From G020353355 sp050116155 (GTDB lineage: Bacteria > Desulfobacterota > Desulfobacteria > Desulfobacterales > JAHEIW01), in NCBI GenBank assembly GCA_050116155.1, contig JASFPE010000104.1:1-13056 (forward strand): a stretch of DNA of 13,056 bases. The letters are read 5' to 3'. Shown piece by piece: positions 1-7,319 of this stretch. Below the pieces are notes generated by a model. That model had not been told where the DNA came from and did not search any database. It was given only the letters and a program-made list of their open reading frames with translations. Made by a program: the position numbers and the translations under genes. Each line of letters starts with the position of its first letter. The first letter of the stretch is position 1.

Positions 1-18
1 GAAGGAAAGAGATGGTAC

Positions 19-1401
19 TCACACCGTCTCCGGCATCATCTTGCCCGGATTCACTATGTCCTCCGGATCAAAGACTTTTTTGATGGCACGCCCGAATGCC
101 AGATCACTTTCGCAAAAAATAAGGGATGTCTCCTTGAGCTTTTCCAGTCCGACGCCATGTTCACCGCTGATGGTTCCACCGGCATCCGCACATAGCTTGA
201 GGATTTCCGAAGATGCTTTGAGAACCTTTTCTGTCTCGCCGGGTTTTCTTTCGTCAAACAGAATCAGAGGGTGAAGGTTGCCATCGCCTGCATGAAAGAC
301 ATTGCCGATGACTATATTGTATTTCTTGCCGATATCCATAACCTGGCTGAGAACCTCGGGAAGTTTGGTACGGGGCACCGTGCCGTCGCAACACAGATAA
401 CTGGGGGCCAGCCGGCCCATGGCGCCGAAGGCTCCTTTACGACCTGCCCAGAGGCCCTCTCTTTCAGCATCATCTTTGGCCAGTTTCACCTCCCTGACAT
501 TGTTCTGCTTGCAAATCCCTATGATTTTCAGGGCTTTTTCCTCCATCCCTTCAGGCATACCGTCAAGTTCGATGATCAGCACTGCTGCAGCATCCATAGG
601 ATATCCCACCTTGGCGCTTTCTTCCACTGCACGCATCACCGTGCTGTCCATCATCTCCAAGGTGGCCGGCACAATACCTTCGGCAATGATCGCCGAAACC
701 GTATTGGCGCCATCCTGAATGGTGTCGAAAATAGCCAGCATGGTTTTGACTGCTTCGGGTGCACGCTCCAGTTTTAAAATCGCCTGGGTGACCAGTCCAA
801 GGGTTCCTTCGCAACCTACAAAAAGACCGGTTATGTCATAGCCGGGATTATCCCGTGACTTCCCGCCGGTCCAGACCACCGTGCCGTCGTTCAGCACGAT
901 TTCCAGACCCAGGATATGATTTGAAGTCACGCCGTATTTAAGACAGTGGGGACCTCCCGCATTTTCTGCAATGTTGCCGCCGATGGTGGAAACTTTTTGA
1001 CTGGCCGGGTCCGGTTGGTAGACGAAGCCTTTTTTCAGTACCGCGGTCTGCAAATCCAACGTGATTACCCCGGGTTGAACGGTGGCTGTGCGGTTGGGGA
1101 TGTCGATCTCGAGAATCCGGTTCATTCGTGAGAAGTGGACAACAATACCTCCTTTGACGGGAATTGTTCCACCCGTCAAATTTGTGCCGGATCCGCGTCC
1201 CAGGATGGGAATCTTCTCCTTAAAGGCGAATGCCATCACTTTGGAAACTTCCTCGGTGGAATTGGGCAGTACCACCACATCCGGTTTGGCCTTATCAACG
1301 GATGCGTCATAACTGTAAAGCGCAAGGTCCATGCCAGAAGAGAGCACCCTTTCAGGCTCCATAATGTCTGTTAAAGCTTCGATTAATTTTAAGTTATCCA
1401 T
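19..1401 (-). CDS. glcD: GlcD-like FAD-binding oxidase (glycolate/lactate oxidase family)
   Basis: A flavoprotein that in this family (FAD_binding_4 plus FAD-oxidase C-terminal domain) oxidises a 2-hydroxy acid such as glycolate or D-lactate to the 2-oxo acid, usually passing electrons to a separate iron-sulfur partner. The sequence shows the PCMH-type FAD fold: RGSGTNLTGG at residues 69-78 and the GGNIAENAGG block near residue 143. The C-terminal domain carries HAGDGNLHP from H370 and SGEHGVG around H415. The 460-aa length is normal for GlcD. I chose the ATG at 1401 because AGGAGG lies 7 nt upstream; a longer open frame to 1446 lacks such a site. It follows the GdhA-like gene by 126 bp on the same strand, with no convincing terminator between. 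No iron-sulfur partner (GlcF) is in the window; it could lie beyond position 1. The substrate is not decided by sequence: D-lactate, glycolate and 2-hydroxyglutarate are all possible. Confidence 0.93.
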   Translation of the reverse strand: MDNLKLIEALTDIMEPERVLSSGMDLALYSYDASVDKAKPDVVVLPNSTEEVSKVMAFAFKEKIPILGRGSGTNLTGGTIPVKGGIVVHFSRMNRILEIDIPNRTATVQPGVITLDLQTAVLKKGFVYQPDPASQKVSTIGGNIAENAGGPHCLKYGVTSNHILGLEIVLNDGTVVWTGGKSRDNPGYDITGLFVGCEGTLGLVTQAILKLERAPEAVKTMLAIFDTIQDGANTVSAIIAEGIVPATLEMMDSTVMRAVEESAKVGYPMDAAAVLIIELDGMPEGMEEKALKIIGICKQNNVREVKLAKDDAEREGLWAGRKGAFGAMGRLAPSYLCCDGTVPRTKLPEVLSQVMDIGKKYNIVIGNVFHAGDGNLHPLILFDERKPGETEKVLKASSEILKLCADAGGTISGEHGVGLEKLKETSLIFCESDLAFGRAIKKVFDPEDIVNPGKMMPETV

Positions 1402-1495
1402 GAATATTCCTCCTGAGAGTACAAAATTGCGCGCAGCTTTTTCCAATCATTGGCCGGATACATATACACAATATATTTCGGTCTGACAAGCCTTC

Positions 1496-1530
1496 GATTT
1501 TGGATTTCTGATTTTGGATTTTGGATTTTA
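1496..1530. repeat. Short-period direct repeat at the 3' end of the GdhA-like gene
   Basis: Three to four copies of GATTTTGGATTT-like units run through this AT-rich stretch (on the minus strand ATCCAAAATC). The array starts inside the stop codon of the GdhA-like gene (1528-1530) and fills the first part of the gap to glcD. No stem-loop with a T-run is visible here, so I do not call a terminator. Confidence 0.6.
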
Positions 1531-2880
1531 TACCAACCCTTGATCCAGTAAGGCATTGACGACCCTCACAAATCCGGCAATGTTGGCGCCTGCCAGATAG
1601 TTACCGGGTGCGTCGTAGCGCGCAGCGACATCGAGACAATTTTGATGGATGTTTCTCATAATGGTTTTCAGACGACGATCGACTTCCTCTGCGGACCAGT
1701 TCAGGAGCATTCTGTTCTGAGCCATTTCCAAACCGGAAACCGCTACTCCGCCTGCATTGGCGGCTTTGCCCGGTGCATAGAGAAGCTTTTTATCCAAAAA
1801 GATTTTGATGGCCTCAGGCGATGACGGCATGTCGGCGCCCTCGCAAATCAATTTGAGGCCATTGTTGATCAGGTTGTAGGCATCATTCTCCCCTATTTCG
1901 TTTTCTACGGCACAGGGAAATGCACAATCGGCCCTTTGATTCCACAAAGGATTGTATTCAAGTGAAGCGTCGGCTTCCGTGTAAACCGTTTCAGAATATT
2001 TATCTACATATTCATTGATTCTTCCGCGTTTGATGTTTTTTAGGCGCTTGACGAAATCCAGTTTGTTTTTATCGATACCTTCCGAATCATAGATATAGCC
2101 GGATGAATCGGAGAGGGTCAGAACTTTGCCACCCAGTTCGATAATTTTTTCAGCAGTATGCTGGGCCACGTTTCCGGATCCGGATAGCAGACAGGTTTTA
2201 CCCTCGAGGGTTTGATTCTGCGTGGCGAGCATCTCTGCCGCAAAATAGACGACCCCGTATCCGGTTGCCTGGGGACGAATATGACTGCCGCCCCACTGCA
2301 ATCCTTTGCCGGTCAATACACCGGCGAATTCATTGCGTTGCTTTTTATACATGCCAAAGAGATAACCGATTTCCCTGGCCCCCACTCCTAAACCACCGTC
2401 AGGGATATCGGTATCCTGACCGATATGATGGGACAGTTCGCTCATAAAGCTCTGGCAGAACCGCATGATCTCATCATCTGATTTTCCTTTGGGCTCAAAA
2501 TCGGATCCACCCTGAGCTCCTCCCATGGGGAGTGTGGTCAAGGCATTTTTAAATGTTTGTTCAAAGGCTAAAAATTTAAGAATGCTGAGATTGACCGACG
2601 GATGAAATCTCAGCGCTCCCTTGAAAGGCCCGAGGGCACTGTTCATTTCTATCTGGTATCCACGATTGACACGTACATATCTTTCGTCATCCATCCACGG
2701 CACCCGAAACATGATTATCCGTTCGGGTTCGGTAATGCGCTCCAGAACACCGAGCTGGCGATATTCAGGGTGGCGTTCTAAAACCGGCTTTATGCTGTCA
2801 ATGAACTCTTGCACAGCCTGGTGAAACTCTTTTTCCTCCGGATCTCTTGCCAGGATCTTTTTTAAAATATTGTCTGACAT
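1528..2880 (-). CDS. gdhA: Hexameric glutamate dehydrogenase-like protein with altered catalytic residues
   Basis: This is clearly a member of the 50-kDa hexameric glutamate dehydrogenase family (450 aa, full length). The family converts 2-oxoglutarate, ammonia and NAD(P)H to glutamate in the cytoplasm. Preserved features are the glutamate-binding block GPFKGALRFHPSVN with K87, EQTFKNALTT with K111, GKSDDEIMRFCQSFM, the nucleotide-binding GSGNVAQ followed by LSDSSG (an NADP-type arrangement), and NAGGVAVSGLEMAQN near the C-terminus. However, the catalytic lysine of the usual GGxKGGSDF motif is Gln (Q123, codon CAG), and the catalytic aspartate of PAGDxGVG is Gly (PDGGLGVG, G163). By my alignment these match K125 and D165 of the Clostridium symbiosum enzyme. 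The start has a strong AAGGAGG site 6 nt upstream. It lies 53 bp behind the FMN glutamate-synthase-like gene, so co-transcription is likely. Family membership is sure; glutamate dehydrogenase activity is doubtful. Confidence 0.9.
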   Translation of the reverse strand: MSDNILKKILARDPEEKEFHQAVQEFIDSIKPVLERHPEYRQLGVLERITEPERIIMFRVPWMDDERYVRVNRGYQIEMNSALGPFKGALRFHPSVNLSILKFLAFEQTFKNALTTLPMGGAQGGSDFEPKGKSDDEIMRFCQSFMSELSHHIGQDTDIPDGGLGVGAREIGYLFGMYKKQRNEFAGVLTGKGLQWGGSHIRPQATGYGVVYFAAEMLATQNQTLEGKTCLLSGSGNVAQHTAEKIIELGGKVLTLSDSSGYIYDSEGIDKNKLDFVKRLKNIKRGRINEYVDKYSETVYTEADASLEYNPLWNQRADCAFPCAVENEIGENDAYNLINNGLKLICEGADMPSSPEAIKIFLDKKLLYAPGKAANAGGVAVSGLEMAQNRMLLNWSAEEVDRRLKTIMRNIHQNCLDVAARYDAPGNYLAGANIAGFVRVVNALLDQGLV

Positions 2881-2933
2881 TTCTTACCTCCTTCAATTGC
2901 GTCAATGCGCCAAAAACTGCCCATTTTAAAGAT

Positions 2934-4517
2934 CTAGCCTTCGATGATCTCTAAAGCTTCCTGCCGGTATGCATCCATAACATAATTGGTGCCGGTGATT
3001 TTGGCACATTCCATTGTCAAGGAGAATATGTCGTCTCGACTGATATAGCCCACTTTCCAGTTGCGAGATCCGGCCATTAGCTGCTGCAGCCCCACTTTAA
3101 TTTTATCGACCACATTATAGAGTCCGATTGCACCCAAAGGCAGTTTGTCGACCTCCGCCCCGTATTTTGCCTTCAGAACTTCGTAATTCATAAAGATTTC
3201 TTCTTTTGTAAATCCGAATTTCGATACCGTCGGCGGCAGACCGCCTTCTTCGTCTCGCAACCAGCGTTCAGCGTTCTTGCCGACCATGCCCGGAATCATC
3301 AGTGCCCGGCCCATGCATACCGCTTTGCAATACGGTGCGCCCAGGGCAAGGGCTTTGAAAACATGGTCCTCGGAGGAAAACCCCCCCGCAAAAGCGAGGT
3401 CCGGGACGCGCTTGCCGCGCTCGGCAAGACGTTGGCTTAATTCAAAAGCCATGGAATGCAGGTAAATAGAGGGAACGCCCCATTCGCTCATCATTCGCCA
3501 GGGACTCATTCCGGTACCGCCGGGTGCGCCATCAATCGTCAGCAAATCAATATCGGCATCACTGGACCAGCGGATCGCCATGGCAAGCTCTCTCATTGGA
3601 TATGCGCCGGTCTTCAGGGTGATGCGTCTGGCACCTAAGTTGCGCAAGCGTTCCACCTCGTTCATGAAACTTTCTTGATCCACGAAACCGAGACGCGAGT
3701 GCCGTTCAAATTGTTTCAAGGGTCCGGCCTTAAACGCTGCCTGGTGCGCAGGGTCTTCCGGGTCCGGGGTCACGATATAACCCCGTTTTTTCAATTCAAT
3801 GGCGCGCTCCAGAGAGTTAACTTTGATTTCTCCTCCGATACACTTGGCTCCCTGGCCCCATTTCAATTCAATGGTTTCCACCCCATGCTTTTCAATGACA
3901 TATTCCGCCACCCCATTGCGGGTATCCTCTACATTCATCTGAACGAGGATATCGCCATACCCCTCGTGATATCGCCGATATTCCTCGATACGACGATCCA
4001 TTTCCGGCGACTTTTTGATCAGACCGTTATCACCAAATTCTAGTTCGGGATCGATCCCGCAAACATTTTCTCCGCACACCAAACTGATCCCGCTGATAGC
4101 GGCTCCGACGGCAAAATGTTTCCAATTTTTGCGTGCAATATCCGTGCTGCCGAGGGCACCTGTGAATATCGGCACTTTCATCTTTACCTTATGGGTAACA
4201 CCGTATGAAGTTTCGGTATCGACGTTCGGAAATGTAGCCCTATCGGGATCGGCTTCAATCCCCTTGGCACCAAGGGCATACCCCATAATATTCAAGTGCG
4301 AGTAATCCACCGGATAGTTTTTGTCTGCACCGGCGGTAACACTGCCAAAAGGCTCCGGGTAAAGAAGTTCCCGTCCCCGGAAGGTGGCTTTGAACATGTC
4401 GCAATTTCCCTTACAACCATCCAAACACCTGCTACAAATACCGGATTGGGGAGCGATATCCCGAGATCTGTTTCTTGTCTGAAGCGCATCATTTGCATTC
4501 GGCCGATTTAGATTCAT
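2934..4517 (-). CDS. FMN-binding glutamate synthase-like protein, stand-alone
   Basis: A 527-aa protein corresponding to the FMN/synthase domain of glutamate synthase, without the N-terminal glutaminase (class II amidotransferase) domain and without an NADPH-binding beta subunit nearby. The barrel core is recognisable from KWGQGAKCIGG (residues 219-229), TIDGAPGGTGMSP (around G333-G336) and the late AFAGGFSSEDHVFKALALGA phosphate-binding region. The 3Fe-4S cysteine motif (CX5CX4C) that follows the FMN domain in GltB is absent; the equivalent place reads CMGRALMIPGMVGKN. Instead there is an N-terminal CX2CX3CX3C cluster (C28, C31, C35, C39), which could bind a 4Fe-4S centre. Start: AGGAG 8 nt before the ATG. 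The GdhA-like gene follows by 53 bp, pointing to a joint function. Without a glutaminase domain it may use free ammonia from another source, or catalyse a different FMN-dependent redox reaction. Family is confident; reaction is open. Confidence 0.88.
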   Translation of the reverse strand: MNLNRPNANDALQTRNRSRDIAPQSGICSRCLDGCKGNCDMFKATFRGRELLYPEPFGSVTAGADKNYPVDYSHLNIMGYALGAKGIEADPDRATFPNVDTETSYGVTHKVKMKVPIFTGALGSTDIARKNWKHFAVGAAISGISLVCGENVCGIDPELEFGDNGLIKKSPEMDRRIEEYRRYHEGYGDILVQMNVEDTRNGVAEYVIEKHGVETIELKWGQGAKCIGGEIKVNSLERAIELKKRGYIVTPDPEDPAHQAAFKAGPLKQFERHSRLGFVDQESFMNEVERLRNLGARRITLKTGAYPMRELAMAIRWSSDADIDLLTIDGAPGGTGMSPWRMMSEWGVPSIYLHSMAFELSQRLAERGKRVPDLAFAGGFSSEDHVFKALALGAPYCKAVCMGRALMIPGMVGKNAERWLRDEEGGLPPTVSKFGFTKEEIFMNYEVLKAKYGAEVDKLPLGAIGLYNVVDKIKVGLQQLMAGSRNWKVGYISRDDIFSLTMECAKITGTNYVMDAYRQEALEIIEG

Positions 4518-4539
4518 TTTTTCTCTCCTTGTTTGATAT

Positions 4540-4563
4540 AGGGCAAATAAAGAAACTTGCCCT
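4540..4563. promoter_or_regulatory. Perfect 7-bp dyad in the leader of the glutamate-synthase-like gene
   Basis: AGGGCAA and its exact reverse complement TTGCCCT are separated by 10 bases, ending 22 nt upstream of the start codon at 4517 and just ahead of its ribosome binding site. There is no T-run after it in either direction, so it does not look like an intrinsic terminator. It could be an operator or a leader hairpin that affects translation. It is the only clear structure in the 123-bp gap to the methyltransferase gene. Confidence 0.4.
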
Positions 4564-4640
4564 TGCTAAGTACAGGTACGCATAGACATAGGGAAATAAC
4601 AGATTTGCCGGTGATGGGAAAGGCTTTTTCCAGTGACAAG

Positions 4641-5420
4641 TTACGTTTTCTGCCCGACACCGATCATGCGATTGTTCATGAAACCAAAATCACCTTCAGC
4701 CTGGTGGGGCGAGAAATCTGTGTATACGTCGGTACTACTGAATCCGACATTTTGGAGAAGCAGCCGTAAACTTTCCGAATCATACAACCGCACGGCATAG
4801 CACCGGTCCCGGACCAGGCCTTTTTGTTTATCGATCACCATTTCGCGGACGTTGACAATATTTCCACTCAATTCCCGCTGTCGGCAAACCACGGTTTGCT
4901 CTCCTATTTCGTGCCATGAATTGGGACTGAATGAATTTTTCACCACATTGCCGTCGGTAACATCTACCAGCATCCAGCCTCCCGATTGCAAAACACGAAA
5001 AGCTTCAGTGATAATATCTGAATCGGCATCAGGGGCCTGAATATAGCCCAGAGAATTTCCCATGATGATCACATGGTCAAACGTATTTGAAGGCAGTTCC
5101 ATATTTCGGGCATCGCATTGAATGAACTCGATTGCAAAGTTGTTTTCGGCAGCTTCCGTTTGAGCAAGATCGATCAGTGTCCTGGAATAATCCAAAACCG
5201 TGCAATCGGTAAAACCGCGCTTATACAATTCAAATGTATGTCTGCCGTGTCCGCCGCAAAGATCCAGTATTCGATGACTGGAATTCAACGGCAATAATTC
5301 GCAGATGACATCCACTTCCCGACAGGTGAGCGTTTCGTCGCAGACCGAACGTGCATCCGTGATAAGGTAGACCTCATCAAACATGGTCTTCCACCAATCC
5401 GGATCAACGTCAATGCTCAT
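4641..5420 (-). CDS. Class I SAM-dependent methyltransferase
   Basis: A 259-aa cytoplasmic protein with a Rossmann-type SAM-binding domain. Motif I reads LDLCGGHGRH around residues 52-61. It is followed by an acidic motif II (VLDYS), motif III CDARNMELP, and motif IV FDHVIIMGNSLGYI. A typical post-motif segment VLQSGGWMLVDVTDG follows. This resembles small-molecule methyltransferases of the Methyltransf_11/25 type; nothing identifies the substrate. The C-terminal third is rich in beta-forming stretches, as is usual for substrate-recognition regions. Start: an AGGAGG site (CAGGAGGCATC before ATG) fixes position 5420. It lies between ATP-grasp A, 283 bp upstream across a repeat region, and the glutamate-synthase-like gene, 123 bp downstream. 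It may therefore belong functionally with the ATP-grasp genes, though co-transcription is not demonstrated. Confidence 0.85.
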   Translation of the reverse strand: MSIDVDPDWWKTMFDEVYLITDARSVCDETLTCREVDVICELLPLNSSHRILDLCGGHGRHTFELYKRGFTDCTVLDYSRTLIDLAQTEAAENNFAIEFIQCDARNMELPSNTFDHVIIMGNSLGYIQAPDADSDIITEAFRVLQSGGWMLVDVTDGNVVKNSFSPNSWHEIGEQTVVCRQRELSGNIVNVREMVIDKQKGLVRDRCYAVRLYDSESLRLLLQNVGFSSTDVYTDFSPHQAEGDFGFMNNRMIGVGQKT

Positions 5421-5477
5421 GATGCCTCCTGTTTTTTTAGTGCCTAGAATGCACTAAGAAAAATGATAATTCCGAGT

Positions 5478-5599
5478 GTCATGCCGGGCCCCCAATCAAG
5501 TTGAGGACAGGCTTGATCCGGCATCCAGGTGTCTGAGGTCTTGCAATCAAGATGGATTCCGGGGCCGTCATCCCGGACTTGATCCGGGACCGGAATGAC
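5478..5599. repeat. Intergenic palindromic repeat block (GTCAT...ATGAC type)
   Basis: The right part, 5567-5599, begins GTCAT and ends ATGAC and contains the perfect stem CCCGGA-CTTGA-TCCGGG. The left part, starting GTCATGCCGGG at 5478, carries related pieces (CTTGATCCGGCATCCAG). Such GTCAT-CCCGGA-CTTGATCCGGG sequences are familiar as dispersed extragenic palindromes in several proteobacterial and related genomes. It lies in the 283-bp gap between ATP-grasp A and the methyltransferase and could form a strong hairpin in the transcript, but no T-run follows, so a terminator role is uncertain. Confidence 0.7.
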
Positions 5600-5659
5600 A
5601 AAACCTGCAAAATGCGAAGTTTTGCCAATTACAACACAGTCTGTGAAGGGAGTTTGAAT

Positions 5660-5691
5660 TATCGAGTATCAGGAATCAAGTATCGAGCATC
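5660..5691. repeat. Short-period ATCGAGTATC-like repeat after ATP-grasp A
   Basis: Degenerate copies of ATCGAGTATC / ATCAAGTATC / ATCGAGCATC follow each other about every 10 bases, starting 12 bases beyond the stop codon of ATP-grasp A. I see no coding potential. The unit sequence differs from the other short-period repeats in the window. Confidence 0.5.
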
Positions 5692-5703
5692 TGTTCCCGT
5701 ATA

Positions 5704-7086
5704 TTAAGTATTCGGTGCAGCCCCAAAATCAAACAACCCATCTGAGGCAATGATGGCGGCTGAACCGCCCCATGGATTCATACGCGCTATTTCGAGTTCT
5801 TCTTCTTCGATGTTGACATATTCATCAAGCTCCCCGGCCAGCCACATGTTCTCAAGCGTAAGGCAATCGGCCCACAGTTTTTCGCCGTAACGTCGGAGAG
5901 CTTTGATCTGACCGCGGGTAATCAGCCGGGGTCTCAGCGCAATCCTCACGGGACCCAGCAGATAGGTGAACTCGCAATCCATTGCCATTTTATCCCGTTC
6001 TTCAACAACCTGCAAAAGATCGTCGGTATCCATATCCATGATCGTATCATTCATGCGATGCACTGCATCCCTGACACTTACCTCCGACCGCAGAACGGCC
6101 AGGGGCTGAAATCCTCCGCCGCTGCCGACATTGGTGGGGACTCCGCCAAAGCGGCCGACAAATCCGAGCATGCCCCTGGGACCCATCAAACAGCGAAAAT
6201 CTGTCTGGTTGGCCTTCAGATGGATTTGTCCTTCTTCTACAACCGGAAATTCTTCAGCCCATAATGACAGCGGGATTTTTTCCTGAACAATGTAATCCCC
6301 AAGCTTTAGCGCCAGACTAATAGCTTCATCTACATCATCATTGACCCTGCCCACCCGCACTCCATGGCCTGAATACCCTCGTTCGGGTTTCAGGACCAGA
6401 TCATTCCAGTGTTTTCGGGTCCACTCCACCAGATCGTCAATGGGTTCCCCGCCCGGACCGGTGGTTTGCCGCGCATAAAACTGGCGCGTCCAGGGTGTCC
6501 GGCGAACGATCTCTGCATGAAACCGATCCTTTTGAGAACCGCTGACCACTTCAAACATGCTCTTGACGTTAAATGGCTCGGTGCCGCGCGGATTAATGAC
6601 GCGATGCTCGCGCACTGCCTGTATCAGCGGAGTCAGGTTATGCTTACGGTGCAGTTTGAGCAGAACGTCCGTATTGAAGTCCATAAAAATGGTTGAAACC
6701 TGCTGCCCGCGCCAGCACACCATGCCTGCGCTCAATTCCAATTCTTGCGGCGCCATGAGGGCTCCGGTGATCCCATCGATATCGCTGAGAATTGTCGCAA
6801 AGTTTTTATTTTCGGTAACGTCCTCGAGGGTTTCTTCTTCCGCCACAACGGCGATGAGCCCGGGACTGTTGCCTTCGCGGAGGCGGTGTGAATCGACCAG
6901 CAAATCCGCAAAGCCGTCAACCGGTGAAAACAGCGGGTCGTCAAAGTCCAATTCTAAGTCAAACGCCTGAATTTTATTGAGTTTTTCCCAGACCGCCTTG
7001 CCGATGATTTGCGTGAGTCGCTGATAATCCCAGCCGCCGGGACTCCCGAGATTCCATTCCGAATGATAGCCGTTAAATTCTTCCAC
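5704..7086 (-). CDS. Circularly permuted ATP-grasp-like ligase, paralogue A
   Basis: A 460-aa protein that I assign to the circularly permuted ATP-grasp superfamily, whose members join a carboxylate to an amine through an acyl-phosphate. Visible in order: an N-terminal block GYHSEWNLGSPGGWDYQR (residues 6-23); NPRG at N165; TPWTRQFYARQTTGPGGE before the ATP-binding strand; LVLKPERGYSGHG with the likely ATP-phosphate-binding K233; YIVQEKIP; then QTDFRC (D296, R298) and RFGGVPTNVGSGGG (R312, N319), which would hold magnesium and catalytic residues. The C-terminal tail ends WGGSAAIIASDGLFDFGA and is shared with paralogue B. Start is GTG with GAGGA 7 nt upstream; paralogue B also begins at GTG in the same context. 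No signal peptide or membrane segment. A 230-bp repeat-filled gap separates it from the DUF885 gene upstream. Substrates cannot be inferred from the sequence. Confidence 0.82.
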   Translation of the reverse strand: MEEFNGYHSEWNLGSPGGWDYQRLTQIIGKAVWEKLNKIQAFDLELDFDDPLFSPVDGFADLLVDSHRLREGNSPGLIAVVAEEETLEDVTENKNFATILSDIDGITGALMAPQELELSAGMVCWRGQQVSTIFMDFNTDVLLKLHRKHNLTPLIQAVREHRVINPRGTEPFNVKSMFEVVSGSQKDRFHAEIVRRTPWTRQFYARQTTGPGGEPIDDLVEWTRKHWNDLVLKPERGYSGHGVRVGRVNDDVDEAISLALKLGDYIVQEKIPLSLWAEEFPVVEEGQIHLKANQTDFRCLMGPRGMLGFVGRFGGVPTNVGSGGGFQPLAVLRSEVSVRDAVHRMNDTIMDMDTDDLLQVVEERDKMAMDCEFTYLLGPVRIALRPRLITRGQIKALRRYGEKLWADCLTLENMWLAGELDEYVNIEEEELEIARMNPWGGSAAIIASDGLFDFGAAPNT

Positions 7087-7144
7087 GGATTAGTCCTCAA
7101 TTAGTCTCTTATAAGTATTTTTGAGCTTTTATTTCTTAAAACGA

Positions 7145-7169
7145 AACTATTAGGCTCAAGTTAATAGTT
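7145..7169. promoter_or_regulatory. Operator-like 8-bp palindrome upstream of ATP-grasp A
   Basis: AACTATTA and TAATAGTT form a perfect 8-bp inverted repeat with a 9-base spacer, its near edge 58 bases upstream of the GTG start at 7086. The size and symmetry fit a dimeric repressor site, but a chance AT-rich dyad cannot be excluded. No clear sigma70 pair accompanies it; the best -10-like string on the minus strand (TATAAG, near 7105) has a poor -35. Confidence 0.35.
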
Positions 7170-7170
7170 G

Positions 7171-7319
7171 AAAGTGACTAAAGTGAACTAAAGTGACTAA
7201 AGTTGTGGTACGCCTGCGGCGGGTCTATTTTATTTGAAAAGATGAAGCGTAGCGACTCCTTAACTTTAGATCACTTTAGTTCACTTCACACTTTAGATCA
7301 CTTTGATAACCTTAGATCA
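7171..7319. repeat. Inverted-repeat element built of AAGTGACTA-like units
   Basis: The left arm 7181-7204 and right arm 7262-7286 are reverse complements over 24-25 bases with a single one-base difference (AAGTGACTAAAG against AAGTGATCTAAAG). Both arms are made of 9-11-base units (AAGTGAACTA, CTTTAGATCAC), and further copies extend to 7319. The 57-base centre has no obvious gene. The last unit overlaps the stop codon of the DUF885 gene (7317-7319), so the element abuts or has reshaped that gene's 3' end. The folded transcript would be a long hairpin between the DUF885 gene and ATP-grasp A. Confidence 0.75.

Noticed and set aside
271..777. A 168-codon plus-strand open frame within the left-end gene
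   Set aside because: It is antisense to the GlcD-like gene, is rich in His and Phe without domain motifs, and reflects codon bias of the real gene.
1402..1446. Longer N-terminus for the GlcD-like protein
   Set aside because: The ATG at 1401 has a perfect AGGAGG at proper spacing, while the upstream ATG has none.
5567..5599. CCCGGA-CTTGA-TCCGGG stem as an intrinsic terminator for ATP-grasp A
   Set aside because: No T-run follows the stem on the minus strand, and the sequence matches a dispersed repeat type better.
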